This document shows positions 10,188 to 19,210 of a DNA stretch of 62,040 bases, piece by piece. Source of the stretch: Acidimicrobiales bacterium (lineage in GTDB: Bacteria > Actinomycetota > Acidimicrobiia > Acidimicrobiales > Ilumatobacteraceae); contig JAURJB010000003.1 of assembly GCA_030832455.1 (NCBI GenBank), positions 1 to 62,040 of the forward strand. The letters are read 5' to 3'. The notes under the pieces are model-generated. The model saw only the letters and a list, made by a program, of their open reading frames with translations. It was not told the origin of the DNA and did no database searches. The position numbers and the translations under genes were made by a program. Position 1 is the first letter of the stretch; each line of letters opens with the position of its first letter.

Positions 10188-10916
10188 ATGTTGACTGTAC
10201 GTTTTGACAAACTTCCGGTGGAGCCTGGTTCGATGTTTCTCGATGCAGGTGCGGGTTTTGGCCGCCATGCATTTGAGGCAGCTCGTCGTGGTGCGCGTGT
10301 CGTTGCACTCGACTATGCCGAAGAAGAAACTACGGTCACTCGTGCAACATTTGCTGCAATGTACGAGGCAGGAGAAATCTCGCGCGAAAACTTGGTTGCA
10401 GTATTACGTGGTGACGCAACCCGACTTCCATTTGCCGACAACACGTTTGATTGCATTGTTACTTCCGAGGTGCTCGAACACATTCAAAATGACGTTGCTG
10501 CACTGAGCGAACTCTCACGCGTGCTGAAGCCGGGTGGAGTGCTTGCTGCCACCGTGCCTTCGTGGTTTCCTGAAAAAATCAACTGGATGCTGTCAGATGA
10601 ATATCACGCTCCATTCGTCCCAGGTGGGCACGTCCGTATCTATTCGGGAACCGAACTGAAAGCAAAACTTCGCGCGGCAGGTTTGATCGTGCAAGACGAA
10701 CATCGCGCCCATGGCTTGCACTCTCCATATTGGTGGCTTCGTTGTGCAGTGGGGCCAAGTCGCGAGGACAACAAGTTTGTTAACGCGTACAAGAAGTTTC
10801 TGGAATGGGACATCATTTCTGCACCAGCACTCACACGAACGTTAGAAAAGGTTCTCGCCCCCGTACTTGGCAAGAGTTACATCGTGTATTCCCAGAAACC
10901 TGGTCGATCATCATGA
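10188..10916 (+). CDS. Class I SAM-dependent methyltransferase
   Basis: FLDAGAGFGRHAFEAARRGARVVALDYAEEE, FDCIVTSEVLEHI (Methyltransf_11-like). Confidence 0.9.
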   Translation: MLTVRFDKLPVEPGSMFLDAGAGFGRHAFEAARRGARVVALDYAEEETTVTRATFAAMYEAGEISRENLVAVLRGDATRLPFADNTFDCIVTSEVLEHIQNDVAALSELSRVLKPGGVLAATVPSWFPEKINWMLSDEYHAPFVPGGHVRIYSGTELKAKLRAAGLIVQDEHRAHGLHSPYWWLRCAVGPSREDNKFVNAYKKFLEWDIISAPALTRTLEKVLAPVLGKSYIVYSQKPGRSS

Positions 10917-11953
10917 TCTTTCCTGGTCAATCAAACGACGAACTCGCAGAGATCATCAGCACTGAAGAACTGTTGTTAACTGCAGAGACGATTACACAAC
11001 TTCAACTTCCCAGCGGAATGATCCCATGGTTTCCGAATGGACATTGCGACCCGTGGAACCATGTCGAAACAGCAATGGCCCTTGACATCATGGGCATGCA
11101 CGATCACGCGCAGCGTGCATACAGTTGGCTTGCAAAAATTCAGCGTGCAGACGGAAGTTGGCACAACTATTACATGCCTGATGGAACTCTTGAAGACGCC
11201 AAACTTGACACGAACGTGTGCGCATACATCGCGACGGGAATCTGGCACCACTATCTGATCACTCGCGATGAAGCGTTTGTTCGTGTCTTGTGGCCAACAG
11301 TTAAACGTGCACTGACTTGGGTTCTTGGCATGCGCAAAGATGATGGAACCGTTTTGTGGGCCTGCGAAACCGACTCGCGCCCATGGGATTATTCACTCCT
11401 CACGGGTTCATCATCCATTCGACACTCATTGCACTGCGGAGCAAACATCGGCGCAGTACTTGGCGAAAGTCAACCCGAGTGGCGTGCTGCGGCGGACACG
11501 ATTGATCATTTGATTGGCACCGATCAAAGCGTCTTCGAACCAAAACTTCGCTGGGCAATGGACTGGTATTACCCCGTACTCACTGGGGCAACCATTGGTG
11601 CCGAAGCGAAGTCACGCCTCAGCAACCAATGGGACGAGTTCATTATTGACGGACGTGGAGTGCGTTGTGTCAACGATGAAGACTGGGTGACCGCAGCTGA
11701 AACTGCTGAATGCTCACTTGCTCACGCTGCTGCAGGCGAACTGGATAAAGCCAAAGAATTGCTGTCGTGGACTCGTGCTCACCGCAATGCAGATGGCTCA
11801 TATTTCACCGGGATTGTTTATCCGGATCGAATCGTGTTTCCTGCTAACGAACGAAGCGCTTACACGGCTGCCGCAGTGATTCTTGCCGCCGATGCAATTT
11901 CTCAAGCCACACCTGCGTGGAACATTTTTCTGAGTAGCACTGTTATTGATTAG
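10913..11953 (+). CDS. Alpha/alpha-toroid (six-hairpin / 'prenyltransferase-like') protein
   Basis: Repeated helical pattern with AYSWLAKIQRADGSWHNYYMPDG and WLAKIQ/QRADGSW-type repeats. Start at ATG 10913 (ATGA overlap with the methyltransferase stop); the track ORF from 10805 reads through the upstream gene. Confidence 0.75.
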   Translation: MIFPGQSNDELAEIISTEELLLTAETITQLQLPSGMIPWFPNGHCDPWNHVETAMALDIMGMHDHAQRAYSWLAKIQRADGSWHNYYMPDGTLEDAKLDTNVCAYIATGIWHHYLITRDEAFVRVLWPTVKRALTWVLGMRKDDGTVLWACETDSRPWDYSLLTGSSSIRHSLHCGANIGAVLGESQPEWRAAADTIDHLIGTDQSVFEPKLRWAMDWYYPVLTGATIGAEAKSRLSNQWDEFIIDGRGVRCVNDEDWVTAAETAECSLAHAAAGELDKAKELLSWTRAHRNADGSYFTGIVYPDRIVFPANERSAYTAAAVILAADAISQATPAWNIFLSSTVID

Positions 11954-12662
11954 GGCTTGGCTTGATGCGCTTCAATATGCGCAACGAGCCAGTACACGAC
12001 ACTTCAACAAACTCACCCGAGTTGACTGCAGGAAGATAGATCTCTTCATACGGTGCTTGTCCACCCATTGCCGGATCACTAAACACATCGTGAATTGCTA
12101 ACACGCCACCGACACACACGTGAGGCGCCCACGCCAGGTAATCATTACGCGCAACATCTCGACCATGTCCGCCATCAATAAACAAGAACTGAATCTCATC
12201 TGTCCACGTTGTAGCAATAACCGGTGAGTCACCAATGATTGGCGTTACGTGGTTCTCTAACCTTGCACGACGCATCGTTTCTTGAAAATGTGGGAATGTA
12301 TTGATGCATCCAGATTCTGGATCAACCAATGCTGGATCGTGCCATTCCCAACCAGGTTGATTCTCTTCAGAACCGGCGTGATGATCAATTGCGAACAGTG
12401 TTGCGCCACACAGACCTGCTGCATGACCCAGCCAAACCGTGCTTCGGCCACAATACGATCCGATTTCAACAAACGGTTTGCCCTTCCCAGGCGTTCCTGC
12501 GTCAACCGCAGCCGAAAACAAGGCATCTCCCTCATCTTCTGGCATAAATCCTTTGGTACTCAACGCAACTTCTTTCATTGCTGCGACAAGCATGACCATA
12601 ACGAGCAACGCTACAGCAATGAGCATCACGGGCAGTTTGCTGGCAACATAGAGATATGGCAT
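11943..12662 (-). CDS. Class I SAM-dependent methyltransferase (CmcI/cephalosporin hydroxylase-like)
   Basis: FVEIGSYCGRSTVWLGHAAGLCGATLFAIDHHAGSEE, IQFLFIDGGHGRDVARNDYLAW. The true start may be an internal Met; the ORF overlaps the divergent tesB start. Confidence 0.75.
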   Translation of the reverse strand: MPYLYVASKLPVMLIAVALLVMVMLVAAMKEVALSTKGFMPEDEGDALFSAAVDAGTPGKGKPFVEIGSYCGRSTVWLGHAAGLCGATLFAIDHHAGSEENQPGWEWHDPALVDPESGCINTFPHFQETMRRARLENHVTPIIGDSPVIATTWTDEIQFLFIDGGHGRDVARNDYLAWAPHVCVGGVLAIHDVFSDPAMGGQAPYEEIYLPAVNSGEFVEVSCTGSLRILKRIKPSPNQ

Positions 12663-13510
12663 CTCCCCTCCAAGATCTCGTTACCTTGCTCGACCTCGAA
12701 GCAATTGAAGTCAACATTTTTCGTGGACAGTCACCTGATGAAAACCGTCAACGCGCGTTTGGTGGACAAGTAGCGGGTCAAGCACTTGTTGCCGCATCGC
12801 GCACGATTGACGAACCGGGCAGGCACGTGCATTCCTTACATGCATACTTTCTGCGCTCCGGCGACCCTGGTGTTCCAATTTTGTACGAAGTAGATCGCAT
12901 TCGCGACGGCAAGAGTTTTTCGACGCGTCGTGTTGTTGCGATCCAACACGGCAAAGACATTTTCAACTTGCATGCAAGTTTCCAGAAGCATGAAGAAGGT
13001 CTCGAGCATCAAATTGCAATGGTTGAAGGTACTCCAGACCCAGAAACACTTCCTGATTTCAAAACACGGATGGAGCCATATAAAGAAAAACTTGGCGAAT
13101 GGTACGACCGTCCAAGACCTATCGACCAACGCTATGTTGACGGCGACCCGTTCCGCCGTAAAGGCAACCCGATGCCTGGGCAACGAGTGTGGATCCGCGC
13201 CGATGGCACGCTTCCCGACGACAACGTGCTGCACGCATGCATCGTCACCTATGCAAGCGACATGACATTGCTCGACACCGCACTACTACCTCATGGTTTG
13301 GCATGGACCGACGGTTCGGTTCAGATGGCCAGCCTCGACCACGCGATGTGGTTTCACCGCCCATTTCGTGCTGATGAGTGGCTGTTGTACCAGCAGTCAT
13401 CCATCTCAACATCTGGTTCACGAGGTCTTGCACAGGGCCACATCTTCACCCAAGATGGCACTCTGGCCGTAACTGTTGTTCAAGAGGGGCTCACTCGCCT
13501 CGCCAAATAA
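12656..13510 (+). CDS. tesB: Acyl-CoA thioesterase II
   Basis: NRQRAFGGQVAGQALVAASRTID, LHAYFLRSGDPGVPILYEVDRIRDGKSFSTRRVVAIQHGKDIF. Confidence 0.93.
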   Translation: MASPLQDLVTLLDLEAIEVNIFRGQSPDENRQRAFGGQVAGQALVAASRTIDEPGRHVHSLHAYFLRSGDPGVPILYEVDRIRDGKSFSTRRVVAIQHGKDIFNLHASFQKHEEGLEHQIAMVEGTPDPETLPDFKTRMEPYKEKLGEWYDRPRPIDQRYVDGDPFRRKGNPMPGQRVWIRADGTLPDDNVLHACIVTYASDMTLLDTALLPHGLAWTDGSVQMASLDHAMWFHRPFRADEWLLYQQSSISTSGSRGLAQGHIFTQDGTLAVTVVQEGLTRLAK

Positions 13511-13520
13511 CTCTGCGCGG

Positions 13521-14525
13521 TTAGTGGCGACTATCCATGAACATGCCGCGCAACGCGGAGAAGTTCTCAACACAGTGGCCGGCACCGAGCACCACGGCTT
13601 CAAGTGGCTGATCGCTCATATTTACCGGCACGCGAGTATCGCGCTCAATCCGTTCGGCAAGCCCACGCAACAGTGCGCCACCACCCACCAGGTACATGCC
13701 ACGCGTAAGGAAGTCTTGCGAAAGCTCGGGTGGCGCTACAGCCAAACAGCGAACCACTGAAGCAACCATTTGTGCGACAACGTCTTCAATGGCTTCACGA
13801 ATTTCTTGCGCGGTCAAAACCACTGTCTTGGGAAGCCCAGTCACCAAATCGCGTCCGCGAACTTCTGCATCGCGGTCCTGCGGAGTTGCCATTGCACTAC
13901 CAACACTGATCTTGATTTCTTCGGCAGTGCGTTCGCCGATTGCTAAGCCATGCACACGGCGCACATGGCTTTGAATCGCGGCATCAATATCAAAACTGCC
14001 AACTCGCACAGCTTCAAGAGCAACGATTCCGCCAAGTGAAATCACAGCAGTCTCTGTTGTGCCACCACCAATGTCAATCACCATGTTGCCAACAGGTTCA
14101 TTGATTGGTAAGTCTGCACCGATTGCAGCGGCCATTGGCTGCTCGAGCAACTGTGCATCTGCTGCACCTGCACGACGAGTTGCATCGGTAACCGCACGAC
14201 GCTCAACTTCTGTAATCGCTGACGGAACACAGATCAACACTTTCGGACGCGAAAAGCGAGACACGCCTGCGCGTTGCAGCAATAACCGAATCATCTTCTC
14301 GGTAATTTCAAAGTCGGTGATTGCGCCACCGCGAAGTGGCCTTACCGCAACGATGTAACCAGGGGTCCGGCCGATCATTCCCCATGCCTCATGGCCGGTT
14401 GCCAGCACCTCTCCCGTTCGACGATTCACTGCAATCACCGAGGGTTCATTGATCACAATTCCTTTACCCTGCATATATACAAGGGTGTTTGCGGTTCCAA
14501 GGTCGATTGCTAAGTCACGTGCCAT
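13521..14525 (-). CDS. mreB: MreB/Mbl-family actin-like protein
   Basis: LAIDLGTANTLVYMQGKGIVINEPSVIAV, VIDIGGGTTETAVISLGGIV, VGGGALLRGLAERI. Confidence 0.93.
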   Translation of the reverse strand: MARDLAIDLGTANTLVYMQGKGIVINEPSVIAVNRRTGEVLATGHEAWGMIGRTPGYIVAVRPLRGGAITDFEITEKMIRLLLQRAGVSRFSRPKVLICVPSAITEVERRAVTDATRRAGAADAQLLEQPMAAAIGADLPINEPVGNMVIDIGGGTTETAVISLGGIVALEAVRVGSFDIDAAIQSHVRRVHGLAIGERTAEEIKISVGSAMATPQDRDAEVRGRDLVTGLPKTVVLTAQEIREAIEDVVAQMVASVVRCLAVAPPELSQDFLTRGMYLVGGGALLRGLAERIERDTRVPVNMSDQPLEAVVLGAGHCVENFSALRGMFMDSRH

Positions 14526-14531
14526 AGTGCA

Positions 14532-14753
14532 TTACCGCCCTTGCTGCCGTTCGCGAGATTCCTGTAATTGCTGCCTCAAATGAGCACGTGAATCGTCAGA
14601 GAGTGCATCAAGATGTCGATGAAACGCAGCCATTCCATTGTTCTGATTCACTTTTTGTCCCTCTTGCCACACGAGGTACGCAAGGGTCAGTGCTGATACA
14701 ACCGAGATGGCCGCAAACAAAATTGATAACGGAGTCATTCCACTAATCATCAC
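14532..14753 (-). CDS. Small single-pass membrane protein, unknown function
   Basis: 73 aa with one N-terminal TM (ILFAAISVVSALTLAYLVW) and a charged C-terminal helix; ATGA-type overlap with moaE upstream and close spacing to mreB. Confidence 0.65.
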   Translation of the reverse strand: MMISGMTPLSILFAAISVVSALTLAYLVWQEGQKVNQNNGMAAFHRHLDALSDDSRAHLRQQLQESRERQQGR

Positions 14754-15316
14754 GGATTCGCTTTCATCACGTCTTCAATATTGGTGATGTGTTGTGCACC
14801 TTGCGCCCAATCACTTCCATCACCCCATTCTTCACGTTTCCAAATTGGCACTGTTGACTTCAGCGCATCAATTCCAAATCGTGCAGCAACAAATGCTTCT
14901 GGTCGATGTGGTGATGAAACAACAACGAGCACCGACGATTCACCAAGTTGCAATTGACCAACCCGATGCAGGATGGCAATGCGACCCAGATCTGGCCATT
15001 GAACACGCATCTGTTCGGCAATAGCCGAGCACTTAGGCACGACCTCTTCTTCGTACGCTTCATACGTCAACGCTCGGACATCCGTTCGACCTTCAGAATG
15101 GTCGCGCACGGTTCCCGAAAACAGCACTACTGCACCACATCGCGGAAGAACCGCCCAGTCATATGCCTCTCCGGCGCGCAATGGCTGATCGGTCAACTCA
15201 ATCCACGTCTCACCGTTGTGGAGATTTTGGCGAGTCACAGGTTCAGCGTACCCGAGGTGGGCGACGTGTCTTGTGAAGTTGGTGTGACTAACCTTCGGCA
15301 CGTGACGAATTCGCAT
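14750..15316 (-). CDS. moaE: Molybdopterin synthase catalytic subunit
   Basis: CGAVVLFSGTVRDHSEGRTDVRALTYEAYEEEVVPKCSAIAEQMRVQWPDLGRIAILHRVGQLQLGESSVLVVVSSPHRPEAFVAARFGIDALKSTVPIWKREEW. N-terminus shortened from the track ORF (15436). Confidence 0.92.
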   Translation of the reverse strand: MRIRHVPKVSHTNFTRHVAHLGYAEPVTRQNLHNGETWIELTDQPLRAGEAYDWAVLPRCGAVVLFSGTVRDHSEGRTDVRALTYEAYEEEVVPKCSAIAEQMRVQWPDLGRIAILHRVGQLQLGESSVLVVVSSPHRPEAFVAARFGIDALKSTVPIWKREEWGDGSDWAQGAQHITNIEDVMKANP

Positions 15317-16162
15317 CACCACGAAGATTCGGAAGATCACTCCGATCATTCTGGTGAAGTCTTTTTTAATGCACCGTTGCCCCCATACGATCGGCGCTGG
15401 CGACACCCAAGCGAGCTCGCAGACGAAGCGGGCCATTCCAATTACGCGCCCACACTGAATTCATCAACCTTTCGATCGCTTGCCAGCGTCGCGGCGATCG
15501 CCAGTGTCGTGCTCTCGTCCGTCCTTGTGTGGGTCGTCACCCCTCGTTCGGCGCAGTTTCAGATTCGGCCAACCGAGCAGGTACTCATGTCTGCCCAGAA
15601 TGAGACGATGGCTGAGCCCAATATTTCAATTGGAGTTCTTGACCAATCAACGGCATTTGCGCTTCCCCTCACCATGAGCGGCTACTTCATTGCAACCAAT
15701 GCCAATCTCACGCCAGACCGTGAGGTTTACGTTCGATTCGCAAATGGACAAACCGAGTTACTCAGGGTTCTCGAATTTGAAAAGGACACGAACATCGCAT
15801 GGTTGCACTCGGTAGATACGAAAACCCATAAGTTCTCGTCCCTACATGATGGAATTGCACCTCCAAATACCGCACTCGCAGAATTTCAACAAGGTGATCA
15901 ACTTTTCATTGCATCTCCACATGAAGGAATGCACCGCGCAACCATTGCAATTTCCAGTGTCAAGAAACAATCACAAGCACAGTCTCAAATAATGTGGCCT
16001 GTGGATTACTCCCTGCATGATCATTGTTCCGGAGCCGCGCTAAACAGCGCGCAACAACTTGTTGGTTGGTGTGTCGAAATTGACGGCGCGCGATGGGTGG
16101 TTTCCACTCGCCACTTAGTCGAGGTGTTGCATAGGCTGGAGAACAATGTCGGACAGCCCTAA
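15302..16162 (+). CDS. Membrane-anchored HtrA/S1C-like (trypsin-fold) protein, probably inactive
   Basis: GTG start at 15302; DRRWRHPSELADEAG segment, one TM (LASVAAIASVVLSSVLVWVV), degenerate trypsin-fold domain ATNANLT...DTNIAWL...CSGAALNSAQQLVGWCVE. Confidence 0.65.
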   Translation: MTNSHHHEDSEDHSDHSGEVFFNAPLPPYDRRWRHPSELADEAGHSNYAPTLNSSTFRSLASVAAIASVVLSSVLVWVVTPRSAQFQIRPTEQVLMSAQNETMAEPNISIGVLDQSTAFALPLTMSGYFIATNANLTPDREVYVRFANGQTELLRVLEFEKDTNIAWLHSVDTKTHKFSSLHDGIAPPNTALAEFQQGDQLFIASPHEGMHRATIAISSVKKQSQAQSQIMWPVDYSLHDHCSGAALNSAQQLVGWCVEIDGARWVVSTRHLVEVLHRLENNVGQP

Positions 16163-17354
16163 CGAAAACCCGTTTTCTGGCCTGCCGTTTTTTGGCGATA
16201 TGGCAAAGGCAATGGCTTCCCAGGGACCGTTGCAATGGGATGTGGCGCGCCAAACAGCAATGATGACGGCCCTTTCTGGCAATTCAAGCGAACCCAATGT
16301 CGACCCTGCGGCACGCGTTGGAATCGAACAATTAGTTCCCATTGCCGACCTTCATGTTCGTAACCACACCGGGCTCGACACTGCATCAGTGGGCAAAGAT
16401 CCACATGTCGTTGTCGTCAACCGCTCGTTGTGGGTTCACCACACGCTCGAGTCGTACAAGCCGTTGTTTACTGAACTTGCTCAGTCGTTGAGCGCTACAT
16501 CTGCAACTTACTCAACTGAAATTGATTCACTACACGACGACCCAATGGCCAACATGATGGCGTCTCTCAACAAAATGATGGCACCCGCCATGATGGGCAT
16601 GTCTGTGGGAACGATGGTTGGCCAATTAGCACTGAGAACATTTGGCCAGTACGACCTGCCACTTCCACGCGAACCACGTGATCAAGTGTTGATTGTGGTC
16701 GCAAACGTTGATGAGTTTGCATCTGATTGGAGCCTTGCGACAAACGACATGCGCATGTGGGTGCTTATCCATGAACTTACTTCGCATGCGGTGTTGACAT
16801 CACCTCACATACGCGAAGCATTAAGTGCCGCACTGAGTTCATACATTGCGGCCTTTTCACCAAATCCACAAGCGCTAATGGACCGGCTTACCAATATGGA
16901 TTTAGGAACGGGCGATCCGATGGCGATGATGCAGAAGTTTCTTACGGACCCAACGATCATTCTTGGTGCTGTTCGTTCAACCTCACAAGAAGCCCAAGCA
17001 CCTGCACTTGATGCCAAGATCGCTGCGATCATTGGTTACATCGACCATGCAGTCGATGCAGTTTCTGCTTCGCTGCTCGGTGGTAGCTCGCAAATCAGCG
17101 AAGCTGTACGCAGACGGCGTGTCGAGGCATCACCAAGTGACACCTTTGTCGAACAGCTACTCGGTTTACGACTTACTCGTGATCAGGTGCAACGCGGACA
17201 CGCATTTGCTGCTGGAGTTGTCGAGCGCGCGGGTCAATCAGGCTTGTCGGCCCTCTTTGCCAGCCCTGGCAATCTGCCAACGCCAAATGAACTCGATGCT
17301 CCTGGGCTGTGGTTGGCACGGCTCAATATAGAGCAACGCGATATTGACGACTAA
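16146..17354 (+). CDS. DUF2342 / zinc-dependent metalloprotease family protein
   Basis: MWVLIHELTSHAVLTSPHIREALSAALSSYIAAF and the QRGHAFAAGVVERAG C-terminal region resemble this actinobacterial family; metal motif degenerate. Confidence 0.7.
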   Translation: MSDSPNENPFSGLPFFGDMAKAMASQGPLQWDVARQTAMMTALSGNSSEPNVDPAARVGIEQLVPIADLHVRNHTGLDTASVGKDPHVVVVNRSLWVHHTLESYKPLFTELAQSLSATSATYSTEIDSLHDDPMANMMASLNKMMAPAMMGMSVGTMVGQLALRTFGQYDLPLPREPRDQVLIVVANVDEFASDWSLATNDMRMWVLIHELTSHAVLTSPHIREALSAALSSYIAAFSPNPQALMDRLTNMDLGTGDPMAMMQKFLTDPTIILGAVRSTSQEAQAPALDAKIAAIIGYIDHAVDAVSASLLGGSSQISEAVRRRRVEASPSDTFVEQLLGLRLTRDQVQRGHAFAAGVVERAGQSGLSALFASPGNLPTPNELDAPGLWLARLNIEQRDIDD

Positions 17355-18448
17355 TACTTAAACGCGTAGTACGCGGTAGTCATCGCGGCATAGGCACCAA
17401 CACAGGCAAACCCAACTGCGCCACTTGGCACCAGCAACACGGCCATCAGCCCGCCTGCCACTTGGAAAAGTTGATTGCGCGTTTCATACTCGGCAAACAC
17501 GCGTGATCGGTTTGCATCAGGAGCGTGGCGTTGCACGATTGAATCAAATGCCAATTTGCCGACGGCACCAAAACCATTGACTACTCCTGCCAGCACAATG
17601 CCTGCGGTAATACTGCCCACAAATGCCGAAATCACTCCCGTAGTTGCGATGACACACAACGACGACAACAAGATTGCGTGGTGATTGAGCTTGCGAGTCA
17701 ATGATGCACCAATTGAATTTGCGAGCAACGTGCTCGCAGATGCGATTGCCAGAGCAAAAGCAAACCATGCGAGTCCTGCCTTTTCATTACGTAACCAAAA
17801 CGCTAAATGCAACATCATGAATCCACTTGTTGCACGTAAAGAAGACATGGCAAAACCAGCACGAACGATTTCAGGTGCACCCATTTCTTCGCGTTCTTTA
17901 CGACTTGCTTTGTTTGTTACCGCCGCAACATGTCGAGGAAGCTTCAAAGTCAGCACGGCTGCAAGGACAAATGCCCCAGCCGACATGAGTAGCGAAAGAT
18001 CTGGATTGATTCGCTGCAACAACACTGCCGGCCCGCCAGCAACAAAACCAACGATCCCCGTCAAGCGACCAAATCGACCGTTTGCCGACATCAATGCATC
18101 GTCATCTGCAACAACAGTTGGTGTCATCGCCGAACGCGAAACTTGGTATACCTTGGCCAAAATGAGTGACGCAAAGGCCAACGGAAATAGCAGGTACGAC
18201 TGCAAGTAACGAATCATGGAGAGCACCACAATTGCTCTCAGGATGCCAACAATAAACACTGTTATCCGTCGACCCCCAGGAAGCTGATCTAAATACGGAC
18301 TGATTACTTTTGAAAGCACGACAAACGGAGCAAAACTAAATGCCAAGAACAACAACACCCTGCTTCGCGCGGCGTCGGGACTAATTGATAAAAACAGTGA
18401 GTCCGCAAGTGAAACCGCAAGTGCAGCCTCGCCGGCAACCATCATCAT
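17351..18448 (-). CDS. MFS-type transporter
   Basis: About 10-12 TM segments; GRFGRLTGIVGFVAGGPAVLL. Confidence 0.75.
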   Translation of the reverse strand: MMMVAGEAALAVSLADSLFLSISPDAARSRVLLFLAFSFAPFVVLSKVISPYLDQLPGGRRITVFIVGILRAIVVLSMIRYLQSYLLFPLAFASLILAKVYQVSRSAMTPTVVADDDALMSANGRFGRLTGIVGFVAGGPAVLLQRINPDLSLLMSAGAFVLAAVLTLKLPRHVAAVTNKASRKEREEMGAPEIVRAGFAMSSLRATSGFMMLHLAFWLRNEKAGLAWFAFALAIASASTLLANSIGASLTRKLNHHAILLSSLCVIATTGVISAFVGSITAGIVLAGVVNGFGAVGKLAFDSIVQRHAPDANRSRVFAEYETRNQLFQVAGGLMAVLLVPSGAVGFACVGAYAAMTTAYYAFKY

Positions 18449-18489
18449 GTGAACACGAGTCAGGCGAAACAGTGGTGAATGTGAAGTTG

Positions 18490-19203
18490 CTATGCAACAA
18501 CTTTCTCATATTTATAGCCAAGACCACGGATGGTTGCTACACGCGTTGGTACCGCAGGATCTAGCTCAATTTTTGAGCGCAAACGCTTGATATGAACATC
18601 GAGGGTTTTTGTGTCGCCGTAATAGTCAGTGCCCCACACACGGTCGATCAGTGTTTCGCGAGTGAGCACTCGACCTGCGTTTGCCATCAATACGTACAGG
18701 AGCTCAAATTCTTTTAGGGGCAATTTGGTGACTGTTCCACGAACTGTCACCACATGTTGTTCGGGGTCGATTGACACATCACCGATACTTACTGTGCCGA
18801 TCCCCACTTCATCAATTTCGGTAGGTGTCAATGAACTACGACGAAGAGCAGCTCGAATTCTGGCAACAAGCTCACGCAGTCGATAGGGCTTTACGATGTA
18901 ATCGTCTGCCCCCACTTCTAGACCAACAACGGTGTCAATTTCTGAGCCCTTTGCCGAGACCATGATGATGGGGACTTGACTCTTTTTTCGAATCTCACGA
19001 CACACATCTGTGCCAGAAACCTTAGGCAGCATCACATCAAGTAACACGACGTCGGCTTTAATTACATCGAACATGGCCAATGCTTCGGCTCCATCGCGAG
19101 CCACATGAACGCGAAAACCTTCGCGCTTTAAGCCGATTTCGAGTGCTTCAATAAACGCCTCTTCGTCTTCAACTAGGAAGATAACGGGAAGTTCGGCGCT
19201 CAT
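18490..19203 (-). CDS. OmpR/RegX3-like response regulator
   Basis: Receiver FLVEDEEAFIEALEIGLKREGFRVHVA...VVLLDVMLPKVSGTDVCREIR...VGADDYIVKP plus winged helix LTRETLIDRVWGTDYYGDTKTLDVHIKRLRSKIE. Start moved to the ATG at 19203. Confidence 0.93.
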   Translation of the reverse strand: MSAELPVIFLVEDEEAFIEALEIGLKREGFRVHVARDGAEALAMFDVIKADVVLLDVMLPKVSGTDVCREIRKKSQVPIIMVSAKGSEIDTVVGLEVGADDYIVKPYRLRELVARIRAALRRSSLTPTEIDEVGIGTVSIGDVSIDPEQHVVTVRGTVTKLPLKEFELLYVLMANAGRVLTRETLIDRVWGTDYYGDTKTLDVHIKRLRSKIELDPAVPTRVATIRGLGYKYEKVVA

Positions 19204-19210
19204 CGAAAAG

